A stretch of DNA of 64,000 bases from Rotaria sp. Silwood1. Lineage: Eukaryota > Rotifera > Eurotatoria > Philodinida > Philodinidae. A program made the translations under genes and the position numbers. The stretch is from positions 1,426,971-1,490,970 of the forward strand of contig CAJNOP010000004.1 of NCBI GenBank assembly GCA_905250075.1. The letters are read 5' to 3'. The notes under the pieces were generated by a model that made no database searches, was not told the DNA's origin, and worked only from the letters and a program-made list of their open reading frames with translations. Shown here piece by piece: positions 36,127 to 47,370 of this stretch. The first letter of the stretch is position 1; each line of letters starts with the position of its first letter.

Positions 36127-39100
36127 AATTATTTATTCTATATTTACTTTTCTTTTTGTCTTACAACTGTAATAAGAAAATCCAAAGACTATAAAAATGA
36201 TCAAAATACTTTTATAAAAAATAAACATTGAACGATCACTGCAAATAAACGAATAAAAATAACGAAAAAAAATTCTATTCAACGCTTTCTTTTAATCAGC
36301 ATGAAGAAATAAAATTTTGTATTTGCATGCAATATATTCATTGTTGATAATAAATTTTAAACTTAAGAATTTTCATATAAATATCATCAGTTTTGAAATA
36401 CATTGAGATTTGTTTTTTTTGTAGGTTTATTATTTTAAATATGAATGATTTCTTTATTAGTCATTTCGGTGATTTTGACATTAGTTAATGTTTTGTTCTT
36501 GTTTGTGGACAAATTAAATGCTCAGTATTTTTTTGTAAACATCCGATATAATTGGCTCAGGATTTAATATACAAATCGTCAGTCAATAATTTAGTTTACT
36601 CATTCAATGAATAATATTCGTATCAGTAGTCATTTTGATATAAATAGAAGAATAGTTTTTCATGTCGATTGATGATGGGATCATTAATCAAACGAATTGC
36701 GTAGAATAGAATATACGTATAGAGTATTTCTTCTCGCCTCCCCTTTGCTTTAAAGTATTTTTCAAATATTTCCTTCTATTGATATTGTTCAGGTATTTTT
36801 TTTTGTCTTCTCATCATATATTTTCGATGAAAGGATAAATACAAATGAAACGGTGAATAACGGGAAAAGGAAAGGGACAACGACATGGAATGAAACTAAA
36901 TGATGTCTAACAATGTCAAAGAAGCTGAAAAATTCGTAACGCCTACTTCTCTCCCACAGAATAGAAGCCCATTCTATTGGAACGAGCACAAAATAGCAAT
37001 GTAAATCATCGAATAGATTAGTTAATTGTCTTTTTGCTATTTAGCTGTAACTTCGTTGATGTATCTAACTTCTCTTGTTCTACGTGTTTTCTATTAGTGA
37101 ACAAACAAGTTTCTTTGGTGAACCAAAAGATGTGCTTTCATGGATGTTAGTGAGAGACATCTGTTTAGAATCTAGAGAATAGGTAATAGGCATTATTTTA
37201 ATACTATTCTGTTCAACTTCTTCCTGTTATGGAATTATATACAGTCTCACAGTTGAACGATGATCGGTTCAAATTATGCGAGAGATTTTTAGACTCAAAA
37301 ATAGGTGCCAATGTGAGATGAGTACGATATCCATTATTAAAACATTCATATGATCTGTACTACCTATTTCATAAAATTGAGGAGCCTTTATTCGGTAGTA
37401 AAAGGTTTACTTTCTAGTTCGTTCAAGATAATTGAGGTATATATCTGTGCGTTTCTGAAACGTACATAATCTTATGAGATGACGATGCTGGGCAAAGCCG
37501 TTTCGGTATATTTCTTAGAGAAATTTTTCCTCAGTACCACCTTCCAATTTTGATAGTTTTTAAAACCAAAGTATCCTGATAAGCATGATTTCACGTTTCT
37601 AGATAAAGATTCACAAAGTACTAATTAGAAATGAACGCGTGCATGAACAAAATAGTGTAATAAATGCTTCAATTCAGTCTATCTTATAACAAAGAACTAG
37701 AAAAGTACAGGAGTCTAGTTTTGGTTCTCCAGCAACTATCATAATTTGTACCAAAACTCTTAACTATTTTGGAAGTTGCAATTCAACGAATCTTATGCAC
37801 TTCTGTGCTTGCAAGCCAAACTAGTCATAGCTACTGCACAAAAAAAATGTTGATTGTAATATAATTATAATTTTACTATTTTTGCTGATATAAATAAAAA
37901 ACTTAACAAGAAAAAATTAAATATTTAATTGTTTTAAATGAATTACGGAACTTTTTAATTAATGTACTATATTAAAACTACCTTTTTACTAAGTAAAAAC
38001 TACTGAGCGTATGATAAAAAAGATGCTGAGCATTTACTATAAAAAGTTGAGCAACTAAATGCAAGCCTTTTTTTATCTCACTTAGCGGAGGAACTTTTTT
38101 AGATGTCAAATTGATTTTCGACCAAGACAATGTTCATTTGATAAGGACTAGAGAGTAATAGAAAAATCTTAAATGGGTTGGTTTTCTGGACCATTATTCG
38201 TGAGATATGGACATTTGACTAGGTTATTAAACGACAAGCTATGATCCTCCTCTAATCATGTGAAAAAATTGACTTTTGAGTTTTGACTTCAAAGTTTACA
38301 CCAACAAAGTTTTTGATGAAATTAGTTTATTTAGCAAGATGTAACTTTTCTAATATCTTCTATCGTGATATATTCGAAATGCTCTCATGTGTAAAAGCAA
38401 ATTTCACTCATATATGTATGTCGTCAGAAAGGAAATACTTAATTGCACAATCAACTAATCTCATTAAGAAATTTGTTCCTGCAAAAGTTTGAAGTTGAAC
38501 CTTGAAAGTCGATTTTTTAATGTGATCTTAGAGAAACGATTACAGATTTTTGTTGAAAAACTCAATAAAATTTCGATATTTCAAGAAAGAAGGCTCGGAA
38601 AATCAAATCATTGTAGACCTCTCTATTATTCAGCAGTATTCATCAAAAGAATATAATCTCGGTCGAAAACTGATTTGACATCGGGTGAAATTCTCTTGTG
38701 AGTAGTTTAATAAGTTTGATATGAACTTCAAATTGCAATAAATAATGGCTAATATATTTCTTTGTTAAGTAAAATTCACATATGCTCAATAAATGAATTG
38801 AATGTACAATGAAATGAATATTTCTCAATAATTAAAGTTTTTGCTGAATACAATAATTAATATACAAATAAAATATTTAACTATTAAGTAATAAATTAGA
38901 TTTATAATTGAGAAAACATATTTGACAAGTAAAAGAAAAAATTATTAATAAGTAGATATCATTGAGATAAGATAACGATTGTCAGTTAGTTACGTAGCTT
39001 GCACATTTTTCTTTGTCTTTTTTTCTGTTAGTGCTGATGTGATACGATTAACATACGTAGGTTTTATCTTTATTTTCTTTCGTTTTGATATCATACATGA

Positions 39101-40309
39101 ATACATACACACATCATCTTCTAATATATTCAGGTACATTTTTTCTTTCTCTCTCTTGATGTACCAATAAATTTTGACCTCTAGTGTTTTCTGGAGAGTC
39201 CTTCTACCTGCATCTATCGCTTTCTGGTGAATTAACTCTTCTTATTCTTCTATATATATATAAATCTGATGAGAAAGAACTGGAAATGGATCAGCAGGGT
39301 ATTGTAGAGGAAACAGCAGCTATACGTAAATTTGATTGAGCCAAAGACAAAAGTTTTTCTTTTCTGATGATGTATAAGCTTCAATTTGAGGAATGAAAAG
39401 TAACTTTGTCGGATAATACGTCAGAATGAAAAAATGGATTTTGCCATTGTTCAAGCTGTTTTAAAGAATATATTTGGAAACACATGATTGCAATAATAAT
39501 TAGATTGAAATCTCGCAAACCATCGTCAGCAGCAAAGGATGTCAAATAATAGCTCAAGAAGATTGAATAATGCTTTTAAAATACGATAAATAGTAGTTCA
39601 CAAATGATTCATAGAAAATTTTCTACCTCATAAAATTTCTGTTGGGTATCTATAATCTTGAATGGGAACACATAAAGTGCAATATTTTTTGTTTTTATAA
39701 ATGGAAAACAATGTAGCAATAGACAGACTTTAAATAATGCAAGGTACTATCAAAGAAAACTGATAGAAAAATAATATCTTGTTGACGAGAAGGACTGTAT
39801 TTTGTATGGTCAACTTATTGATTCAACATGTTCATTTTTTGCTAGACATAAGTGTGTAAATAAATCATTTTCTGTTACAATTGTACCTGAAGAACTAATA
39901 CGAATATATTCTACGACAATACAAATTACTAACTACTCATATGAATCAATTATGTCTTATCAAAAAACATCTCTATTCTCTATGTCTTGTTAGTCATTGA
40001 TCAAGAGGATCCGAAAGTTTCACCCTACATCTTAAATAGATGTTATATACGTATATTCAATACAAAAATGATTAACCGATGAAACTATATAGCTTTGTAG
40101 GAAAAGATTAGAGTTATCGTCTGGAAAAAAAGTGTTACCGCAACCCCTGCAGCGTTAGTATGTGGAACACGATGCACCTGTTGTTACTAATCATGGGAAA
40201 ACTATTTGATTCTATCTATTTTGAGACATATTTTTTCACGTTCCTTTTACTTTATCCTGGAGCAATGCAATAAAGTAGTAGTTCATGCATTAGAACGTGA
40301 CGTTATTGA
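36127..40309. other. Long intergenic region, 4 kb, no clear gene
   Basis: AT-rich sequence with short open frames only (for example 38283-38492 and 39802-39993), none matching a family I know. A few stretches between 39280 and 39990 have denser open reading than background and may be remnants of a lost gene. I could not identify them. Confidence 0.45.
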
Positions 40310-40447
40310 TGTATGATATGTGGTCATATATCAGCAACGTCTAACGCTTTCTGTGAAGAGGAAGGAGATGCATATTTTTACTTTTGTAATTCAACACTTC
40401 GTTTAGATCATGTTTCACAAACAATCGATTTAATCGAAAAAACTTGA
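40310..40447 (+). pseudogene. Possible decayed coding remnant, Cys-rich
   Basis: About 45 codons read open with unusually protein-like composition: a CMICGH start, then CEEEGDAYFYFCN, ending in LRLDHVSQTIDLIEKT and a stop. The preceding codons carry a stop, and no start or good acceptor fits. It could be a terminal exon or a relic of a Cys-containing domain. Function unknown. Confidence 0.2.
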
Positions 40448-41457
40448 AAAATCAGTTATTGAAAAAGCCTGGATTTTAACATTTTCTGTTTTGACTTGAA
40501 GTATTTTCTTAAAAGTTAAGACTGTACGCTGAGACTAGCTGTCAAAAGATGATGTAAAAATTTAGAGAATGATATTTATCCTAATCATTATAAAAAATAG
40601 AAAGCCTTCGATTTTTTCAATTATTTAGATTTTCCTCAGTTTCTTGATATTTTTGGTGTTTTTTAGTAAAAATTGACAAGAAACAAAAAGAAAATTTTTT
40701 GTCCTTGACTTTTTATTAAAAAAAAACATTTCACTCAATAACTGACTTAGTTTAATTTAAAATTGAAAAAGAAAACAGCTTTTCTTCGCTCCAGGGTATT
40801 TTATGAATAAACGGAGCTGCAGCTGACCTGAAATAAAAGGTTTCGTAGCGCATGTAAAGCCCTTTTCAAGTTTAATATTATACCATGTTTTTCCAATGTT
40901 TGATAAAAGCTGAAAATGACTGTCAAAACAACAGAAAAAAAATCGAAATATTTTCTTTTGTTAAATAAAAGTACACATTATAACATAGATCTATGAGAAA
41001 TTAAAGTTATCCTAGTCTAATTTTTTTGTTTACAACTATGAAACATCTTTATACGTTTACTAGTTATTACCTTTAAATTAAAGATGTAAAGATTGTTTAT
41101 AACTGTAAAAGATAAGTTTGATTTCTTTTTTATTTCTCAATCCATAGATTTTTTCCAAATATCTTGCTTCTTCAAAATGTAACAACAGTGAATTTTTTCA
41201 AATAATTTATTAAGAAAAATTTAAAGTACATTTATTTTACAACTAAAAAACACATTCCATCTTTTTTTTACAATTCCTAAAGCACAGTTTTATTCTCGTT
41301 CAAACGAGTCCATCATTTTGGTAGGTAAGAAAAAAATTTTAATAAGACATTTCAAACCAAAATATATATATTTTGAAACTTTAAAAAATATCTACACATA
41401 TAATTTCCATTTATAATTATTAAATTATCATTTACATAAAAATCAATTGGATCAATT
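40448..41457. other. Intergenic 3' flank of the ART-TPR gene
   Basis: No gene seen. A minus-strand AATAAA at 41231-41236 may be the polyadenylation signal of the ART-TPR gene, about 225 bp past its stop. Confidence 0.4.
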
Positions 41458-43290
41458 TTATGTAAGTGAAGTAATAAGTTTTTGTAAATTAATTATATCT
41501 GAATGACCTTTTGGTAAATATTCTTTTCGAATTCTTAATGCTGTATCATAAAAAGGTTTTGCTTCACTTAATCTTTGTTCTTGATTATGTATTGAACCAA
41601 GATTATAATAACATGAACTTTCAAGTTCTTTTTTTAATTTAGAATCATTTTGAATATTGAGAACAATTTGTAGTGCACGATATGCATGTGTCAATGCGTG
41701 ACTAAATTGATTTTGCTGTTCAAATGCCATTGCCATATTTGAAAATAATGATACTAAACATAAATCATCTTTTTGTTGACAACTTGGAATATATTCTCGT
41801 GCAAATTGTAATACTTTTCGATATTCCTCTAATGATTTTGCATATTGACCTATACCGTCATAAACAATACCCATATTATAATGCAAAATAATTTCTCGAA
41901 GTTCTTGTGGACTATCATATAATACTTCTTTAAATAGTTTATTAGTTGATTTAAATAGATGTAAACGATTCATAATTGTATAACCCAATTTTGTTAAATT
42001 CATTTTTTCTAATCTATATTCATTTATATTTTGTACTAAATTATTGTATTGTGGATCATTTTTACTAAGTAATGTTATATGTACAACCCATGCTGATGGT
42101 ACACCAAGAAGTTTTTCAATTTTATCAATGTGATATACACTGAACATTGATATAAGATACTCTTTTTCATGAACAAATTGGCTATTAGAACCAATATTAG
42201 CATATGGAACATTGGTTTCTTTTGTTCGATCGATATGTACTTGAAAAACTACACGATTTATATTTCCATTTGATATTAATTTTTTTTGTTGTTCAATATG
42301 TGTAACAGCAATACTTAATTCAGAATTTGCAGATACAAATTGATTAATACACATTAATCCACCAAGATTTTGCTTTATTTCATCAAAATGTGGCTTTAAT
42401 AAAAATTGACCAAAATAAAGACTAAACGAATTAGTTGTTATTTGTTGGTTTTCATTTAATTGTAAAAGATTTACATTTAAATCTTGTATAAATCGATACA
42501 TTGAACATAAGGCATATAAATCATGTGTACGTAATGCACGATTAATAATACCTTGAAAAAAATAATTTTTTGTATACCACCATATAGAATTATGCTTAGA
42601 ATAATTTAGTTCAAAATCATTAATTAATTCTGTTTGATATTCAGTTTTAAATTGATTTCGACAATAATTTATCATATCTTGTTTACCATGATCAGATGAA
42701 TCCATATTAAATAAAATTATTTTATTTAATTTTGAATAGACTAAACATAAATGCTCGTCATTAGGTGATAATGGATTTGCTTCATTACTAACAACATCAA
42801 ATTCTATGCGATCATAATCAATTAATGATTGTGTACTAACATAAGATTTTAATGATTCACATATATCAATTATATTATTAAATACTCCTCGAACTTTTCG
42901 ATAAGGTGATGACCATGCAAGATGTTTTTCTCGATTGAAACAAAATATATATATAGAATGTATTTGATCAAGATTATGAATTAATGGTACAAGTTCTTGA
43001 CCCATGGCACCTGATATAATTAGACATACATTATCAACATCTGTAATAAATTCTTGACAAGCACTTAAATCATTAAATGTATGTACAAGTTGTCGATTTT
43101 GATTTACAATACGTGCTAATTGCATTATAGTATTTTTATCATCATCGAGCTTATTTTCATTACCAATTGATGCATCACACCAAACAAAAGTAAACGATTT
43201 TTCGAATGCTTCAATCCAACTTGTATCATATATATCAGTGCTTGATATATTATTATTTAAGTCTGGGAGTCTTGATTTTCCTAATCCCAT
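41458..43290 (-). CDS. ADP-ribosyltransferase-like protein with C-terminal TPRs (610 aa, intronless)
   Basis: A single uninterrupted frame from ATG 43290. Residues about 30-155 form an N-terminal alpha/beta-looking domain (VCLIISGAMGQ, SIYIFCFN, KVRGVF) of the sort found in front of rotifer ART proteins. Residues about 235-400 resemble an arginine-specific mono-ADP-ribosyltransferase fold: SLYFGQ where active enzymes have YRGQ, then FVSANS in place of the F.STS strand, then HEKEYLISMFSVYHI matching the E.E catalytic strand. Residues about 450-600 hold at least three TPRs of kinesin-light-chain type (YNMGIVYDGIGQYAKSLEEY, NMAMAFEQQNQFSHAL, YNLGSIHNQEQRLSEA). The NAD-contacting Arg appears to be Phe, so activity is uncertain. 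Family proteins transfer ADP-ribose from NAD+ to proteins; the substrate here is unknown. Confidence 0.75.
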   Translation of the reverse strand: MGLGKSRLPDLNNNISSTDIYDTSWIEAFEKSFTFVWCDASIGNENKLDDDKNTIMQLARIVNQNRQLVHTFNDLSACQEFITDVDNVCLIISGAMGQELVPLIHNLDQIHSIYIFCFNREKHLAWSSPYRKVRGVFNNIIDICESLKSYVSTQSLIDYDRIEFDVVSNEANPLSPNDEHLCLVYSKLNKIILFNMDSSDHGKQDMINYCRNQFKTEYQTELINDFELNYSKHNSIWWYTKNYFFQGIINRALRTHDLYALCSMYRFIQDLNVNLLQLNENQQITTNSFSLYFGQFLLKPHFDEIKQNLGGLMCINQFVSANSELSIAVTHIEQQKKLISNGNINRVVFQVHIDRTKETNVPYANIGSNSQFVHEKEYLISMFSVYHIDKIEKLLGVPSAWVVHITLLSKNDPQYNNLVQNINEYRLEKMNLTKLGYTIMNRLHLFKSTNKLFKEVLYDSPQELREIILHYNMGIVYDGIGQYAKSLEEYRKVLQFAREYIPSCQQKDDLCLVSLFSNMAMAFEQQNQFSHALTHAYRALQIVLNIQNDSKLKKELESSCYYNLGSIHNQEQRLSEAKPFYDTALRIRKEYLPKGHSDIINLQKLITSLT

Positions 43291-45121
43291 AGTTTTATTG
43301 TCGATATTAAGAAACTATGTAATATAAATACGTTATGTTACTAATGACGCCAATAGCAGCCGTTTACGTTTATATGATACAGAATACTCGCGTAATGCTG
43401 TGTTACTTCGAAACGAAATAGGAAGAGAATGAATAAAAAAAAAGCGACAACCATATTTATTATTCCGTTCTTTTTTAACCGAGGTTCTCTTTATTCAATG
43501 AGGTCAAATTCTCAGAAAGACACTACTCAAAAGAAATAAAAACAAAAACATGCATGATTTTTTATTTTTTATCAAGCTGCATCATGCTTATCTGACGTAT
43601 GAAACGTTGATATTTCATAAGAAAGGCAAAGAAAGAAAAAGAAATCAACTAAAAAAATAAAAACAACTTCAGATTGAGTCATGACCTTAGGAAAAAAGCC
43701 AACGCAGAACTCACTTCTACTTCTGTCAAGGTGTAAAAAAAATAAATACAAAGATTTTTTCTTCTTATATTTACGATTTTTTTTTGTGCCTCTACAACAG
43801 CTCATAAATTCATCGAAAGAATACAGTTATTGAAGAAATCATGCTCAAATTAGATATTATATTTCATTAAAAGTATGATATTCTATTGATTAATTATTCT
43901 TTATGTATCATGAATGGAGTTTGATTGTAAGTCTTTTTTTTCACTGTAATCAAATTTCATTTGTAAAAAAATTTGAGTCTTGTTCTGATTTTTTTCATAA
44001 TTGTGAAAGTTCTGGAAGATTCTATCTACATAATTAACACTTATTATATATTTATAAATCGAAGTTGAACTTTCAATTAAAAGGTCAACTAAGATGGAGC
44101 TAGTTGACTCTTCAATTTTCAACTTAAATAATCAATTTTACAATATATATAAGTACAATTGTTATACAATAATTGATAATATAGGATTTTCAACTGGTGG
44201 ATAGCTTTCGCTGTGGGTTTAACAAAAAATTTCTTAATAATTGTCGTACCATTGTAACATTTAATAATACAGGAAGTATTCCACTCGAAACTAGATGCCT
44301 ATCTAACAGCGTTGGGCGTCAAATGGCAATCAGGATGTTGATATACGTATGAACGTGGGCGTGAAGGAGATACTCATATTCATATCTACATCCTACTCAT
44401 GGTTGTTATACCTTTTCTAAGTATTCATTCCTTTTTCTTAACTTTATATATTCAGTAAACATAATATTTACCATATAAATAAGCTTTTACTACTTCACAT
44501 CTTGAAGTAAACTAGTTGAACTATCTTTATTTTAATTGAATAAATTTCCTTCAAAACATTTAATCCTTAGCAGCGTGCTTGAGAAGTTGTCTTTCGAAAG
44601 TGCATAATATGTAATAATTGATAATATGATGATTGTTTTATCTTTCATATATTATTCTATTCATATTTCATTTCACTGAACAATTACATTTTACTAGATT
44701 ATGCCTGTTTTGCTTTTAAAATTATTTTTCGACATATGAACAACATTGATTTCATTTATTATTTCTCTAAATATTTTTCATTTCAATTAAAATGAAATTG
44801 CATGCATGAAAAAAAAAAGACATTTTTAATTTTGATAAGATATATTATTAACATAAACGACAAAAGAAAAATACAATCTGAATATAGATTAGTATATTAA
44901 TATCAGTTTATTTCAAATATTTTCATTTATAATTGGAATGGTTTATATTTCATTCACATAATAATATTTACTTGACAGGACATACATTTTCTGTTCGTGT
45001 TTTTTTTTTCATTTCGATTATCAAATCATTTTTAAGAATCGAATAAATAAAATAAGGTATATATAATATTTTCTATTGTTAAAAAATTTTTTGTTTTTCA
45101 TATTTAAAAGTAAATTTGAAT
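43291..45121. other. Intergenic region between ART-TPR and GPCR genes
   Basis: AT-rich. It holds the ART-TPR upstream region and the GPCR 3' flank. No coding content or repeat was recognised. Confidence 0.5.
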
Positions 45122-47370
45122 TCATGGAATAACTGGTGATATTTGTTTATTATTTTGTAATTGATCATTATTTAACAGTAAAATACCATTAATTTCTGTA
45201 TTTCTTACTGGTGTTGTTGATGTTAATGAGAATTTTGCTGATTTTTTACCTCCATTCAATAAAATAACAGATGATCTTGTACCTAATAATCTTGTATGTC
45301 GTTGTCGATGTTTTGAAAATGTTAAACAAAAACGTTCAGTTAATACAATAAAAAATAATGGATTAAGTATGCCTTCAAAATGATTTATTAAAACAACAAG
45401 TAAATGTACATAAGATAAAATACGTTGTAATAATGGTCGTCGTACATTTTCATCAACAATAAAACGTGTATAAAATTTAAATATCCAAAATGGTGTAAAA
45501 CATATAAGAAATGATAAAACAATACATAATACAAGTTTAACACCACGAGTTCGTCTTCTTGTTATACTTGCATTTGTTAATTTTTCTTTACGTTTTACCC
45601 AAACACGTAAAAATTTAAGTAATTTTAATGAAAATAAAACAATTATTGAATATGGTATTATAAAAGCAGTAACATAGAGAATTATTTCATGAACAAGTAA
45701 TTCATTTTCTGTTAAATATGATTGACATGAATATATTGTTGTTGTTATTGTTGAATTTTTATTATTAATATTAATAGTATTTGTACTTTCAGCAAGATAA
45801 GTATAAAAAATAAATGGATATGGTAATAAAAGACCAAGTGTCCATATAAGAACTAATAATCCAAATGTAATTAATGTACGAAATTTTGCTGGTAAAATTG
45901 AACGTGCATCAATATAACGTTCGATACTTAAAGCTGCAACTGTATAAACAATGACCTTGAGATGCAAAAGAAAAACAAAGAATTAATATTTTCATTGATT
46001 TATGTTTTATTACATGTTTTATTATATGGATAATGTGAAACATTAAACTATATTACAGTTCTGTGTTTTACATATCATAAAACACGCTGTTCTTCTATTT
46101 TTTTTTTTGACAGATTCTCCAGAATTTTTATGGGATATAAAGGTTTTAATAGGCCTTGAGTAATAGGCCCATCAATAGAGCTATAAGGAAATGTCTCACA
46201 AAGGTCGTATAAAATTGCAAAACATTTATCTTGTGTTGCTGCGTAATAATGAATTATTTTCAATGATCGAAATTGTGTCACTTACTACTATCGTGAAACC
46301 ACGTTCTTAATTAAGTTATAGCAAAAATATATTAAATCAATATATATATCAATCATATAATCTTGCTAAGAAAATAAGATTTTGTGACACGTTCATACAA
46401 ACTAAATCACCGAAGGCTATCTCTCATATGATCTACATCATTTACAGAGATTGTACTTCTTGTCTCTTTATCTGTTCTAATTTTGAATAACAATAATAAG
46501 CATATTTTTAATGATGATGAAATACAAAATGTCAAAGTTTTCATAAAGTCAAATTAATGTATGTAATTAGAATTATTTTTTTTCAAGGAAAGATTAAATT
46601 GTCCCAAGAGACAATCTCTATGATCTTAATCTTTCTGCATAATTAACATAGCATAGAATATGAAATCTACAGTATAATATTGTAACCTAAAAGTGATTAC
46701 TACGATTTTGATAAAAATAATCATGGATTATTATATAATGAACAAGTGTAAAATCTCCTTAAGATTAACATACAATAAATTTTCAATTGAAAACATTAAA
46801 GAAAAGACAAAAGAAGATATTTTTATGCAAGAATTATTATTAAGCTGAATCGGAAGCTTCTTTTTCCTATATACTATAGACATAAAGATTTAAATAATAA
46901 TGAGTGGATTTTCTATGAATCTATTATGTTAATATAAATGATAAAAAAAGAAGAAAAAGAATTGTTCTTTCAAATCATGTGTATTCACTAAATATATCAA
47001 TATCTTTTTTTCCTAAAAAAAAAAAAAAAACAATACTTACCACCGTACAAAGTACATCAATAGCTAAACTAAATTTACATCCAAATTCACCGAATATCCA
47101 ACTACGTGTAAATAAATTACTACTGAAAAAAATAATACCCACTAAAACGCAAAACAAAAACGATTCAAAAACAAAAAAAAAAGAAGAAAAATATGACATA
47201 CTCGCATGAATAATATCAGCTATAGCTAAATTAACAACTAGCATAGCAATGGTTGTTTTATCTTGTGTTGATAAAATATAAACAATTGCTAGAAGATTAA
47301 GTATAATTGTTCCAAGAAATACTAAACCAATAATTGTGACAAATATTCCAAGTAAAAATGTATGTTCCAT
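45122..47370 (-). CDS. Rhodopsin-family (class A) peptide-type GPCR
   Basis: Three exons, 47370-47202, 47141-47041 and 45955-45122, join in phase to 367 residues starting at ATG 47370. Seven hydrophobic segments can be traced. TM1 contains GTIILNLLAIVYIL (conserved Asn). TM2 contains NLAIADIIHA (conserved Asp). FGCKF before TM3 supplies the extracellular disulfide Cys, with its partner probably in YSCQSYL. TM3 ends in ERY, the DRY-position motif. TM6 has CFTPFWIF and TM7 has NPLFFIV (NPxxY position with Phe). Loop 3 and the C-tail are rich in Lys/Arg. N-glycosylation-type sequons lie in loop 2 (NKNST). The large IL3 basic region and the TM6/7 motifs suggest a peptide receptor, but the ligand cannot be assigned. 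Confidence 0.85.
45956..47040. other. GPCR intron 2 (1.1 kb)
   Basis: Intron between GPCR exons 2 and 3. A 68-codon minus-strand frame at 46075-46281 reads fairly well but has no start context or known match, and is not called. Confidence 0.5.

Noticed and set aside
39802..39993. 63-codon ORF in the 36-41 kb gap
   Set aside because: No recognisable domain or splice support; too weak to call a gene.
46075..46281. 68-codon minus-strand ORF inside the GPCR intron
   Set aside because: Reads moderately well, but it has no family match and no splice sites fitting the GPCR frame.
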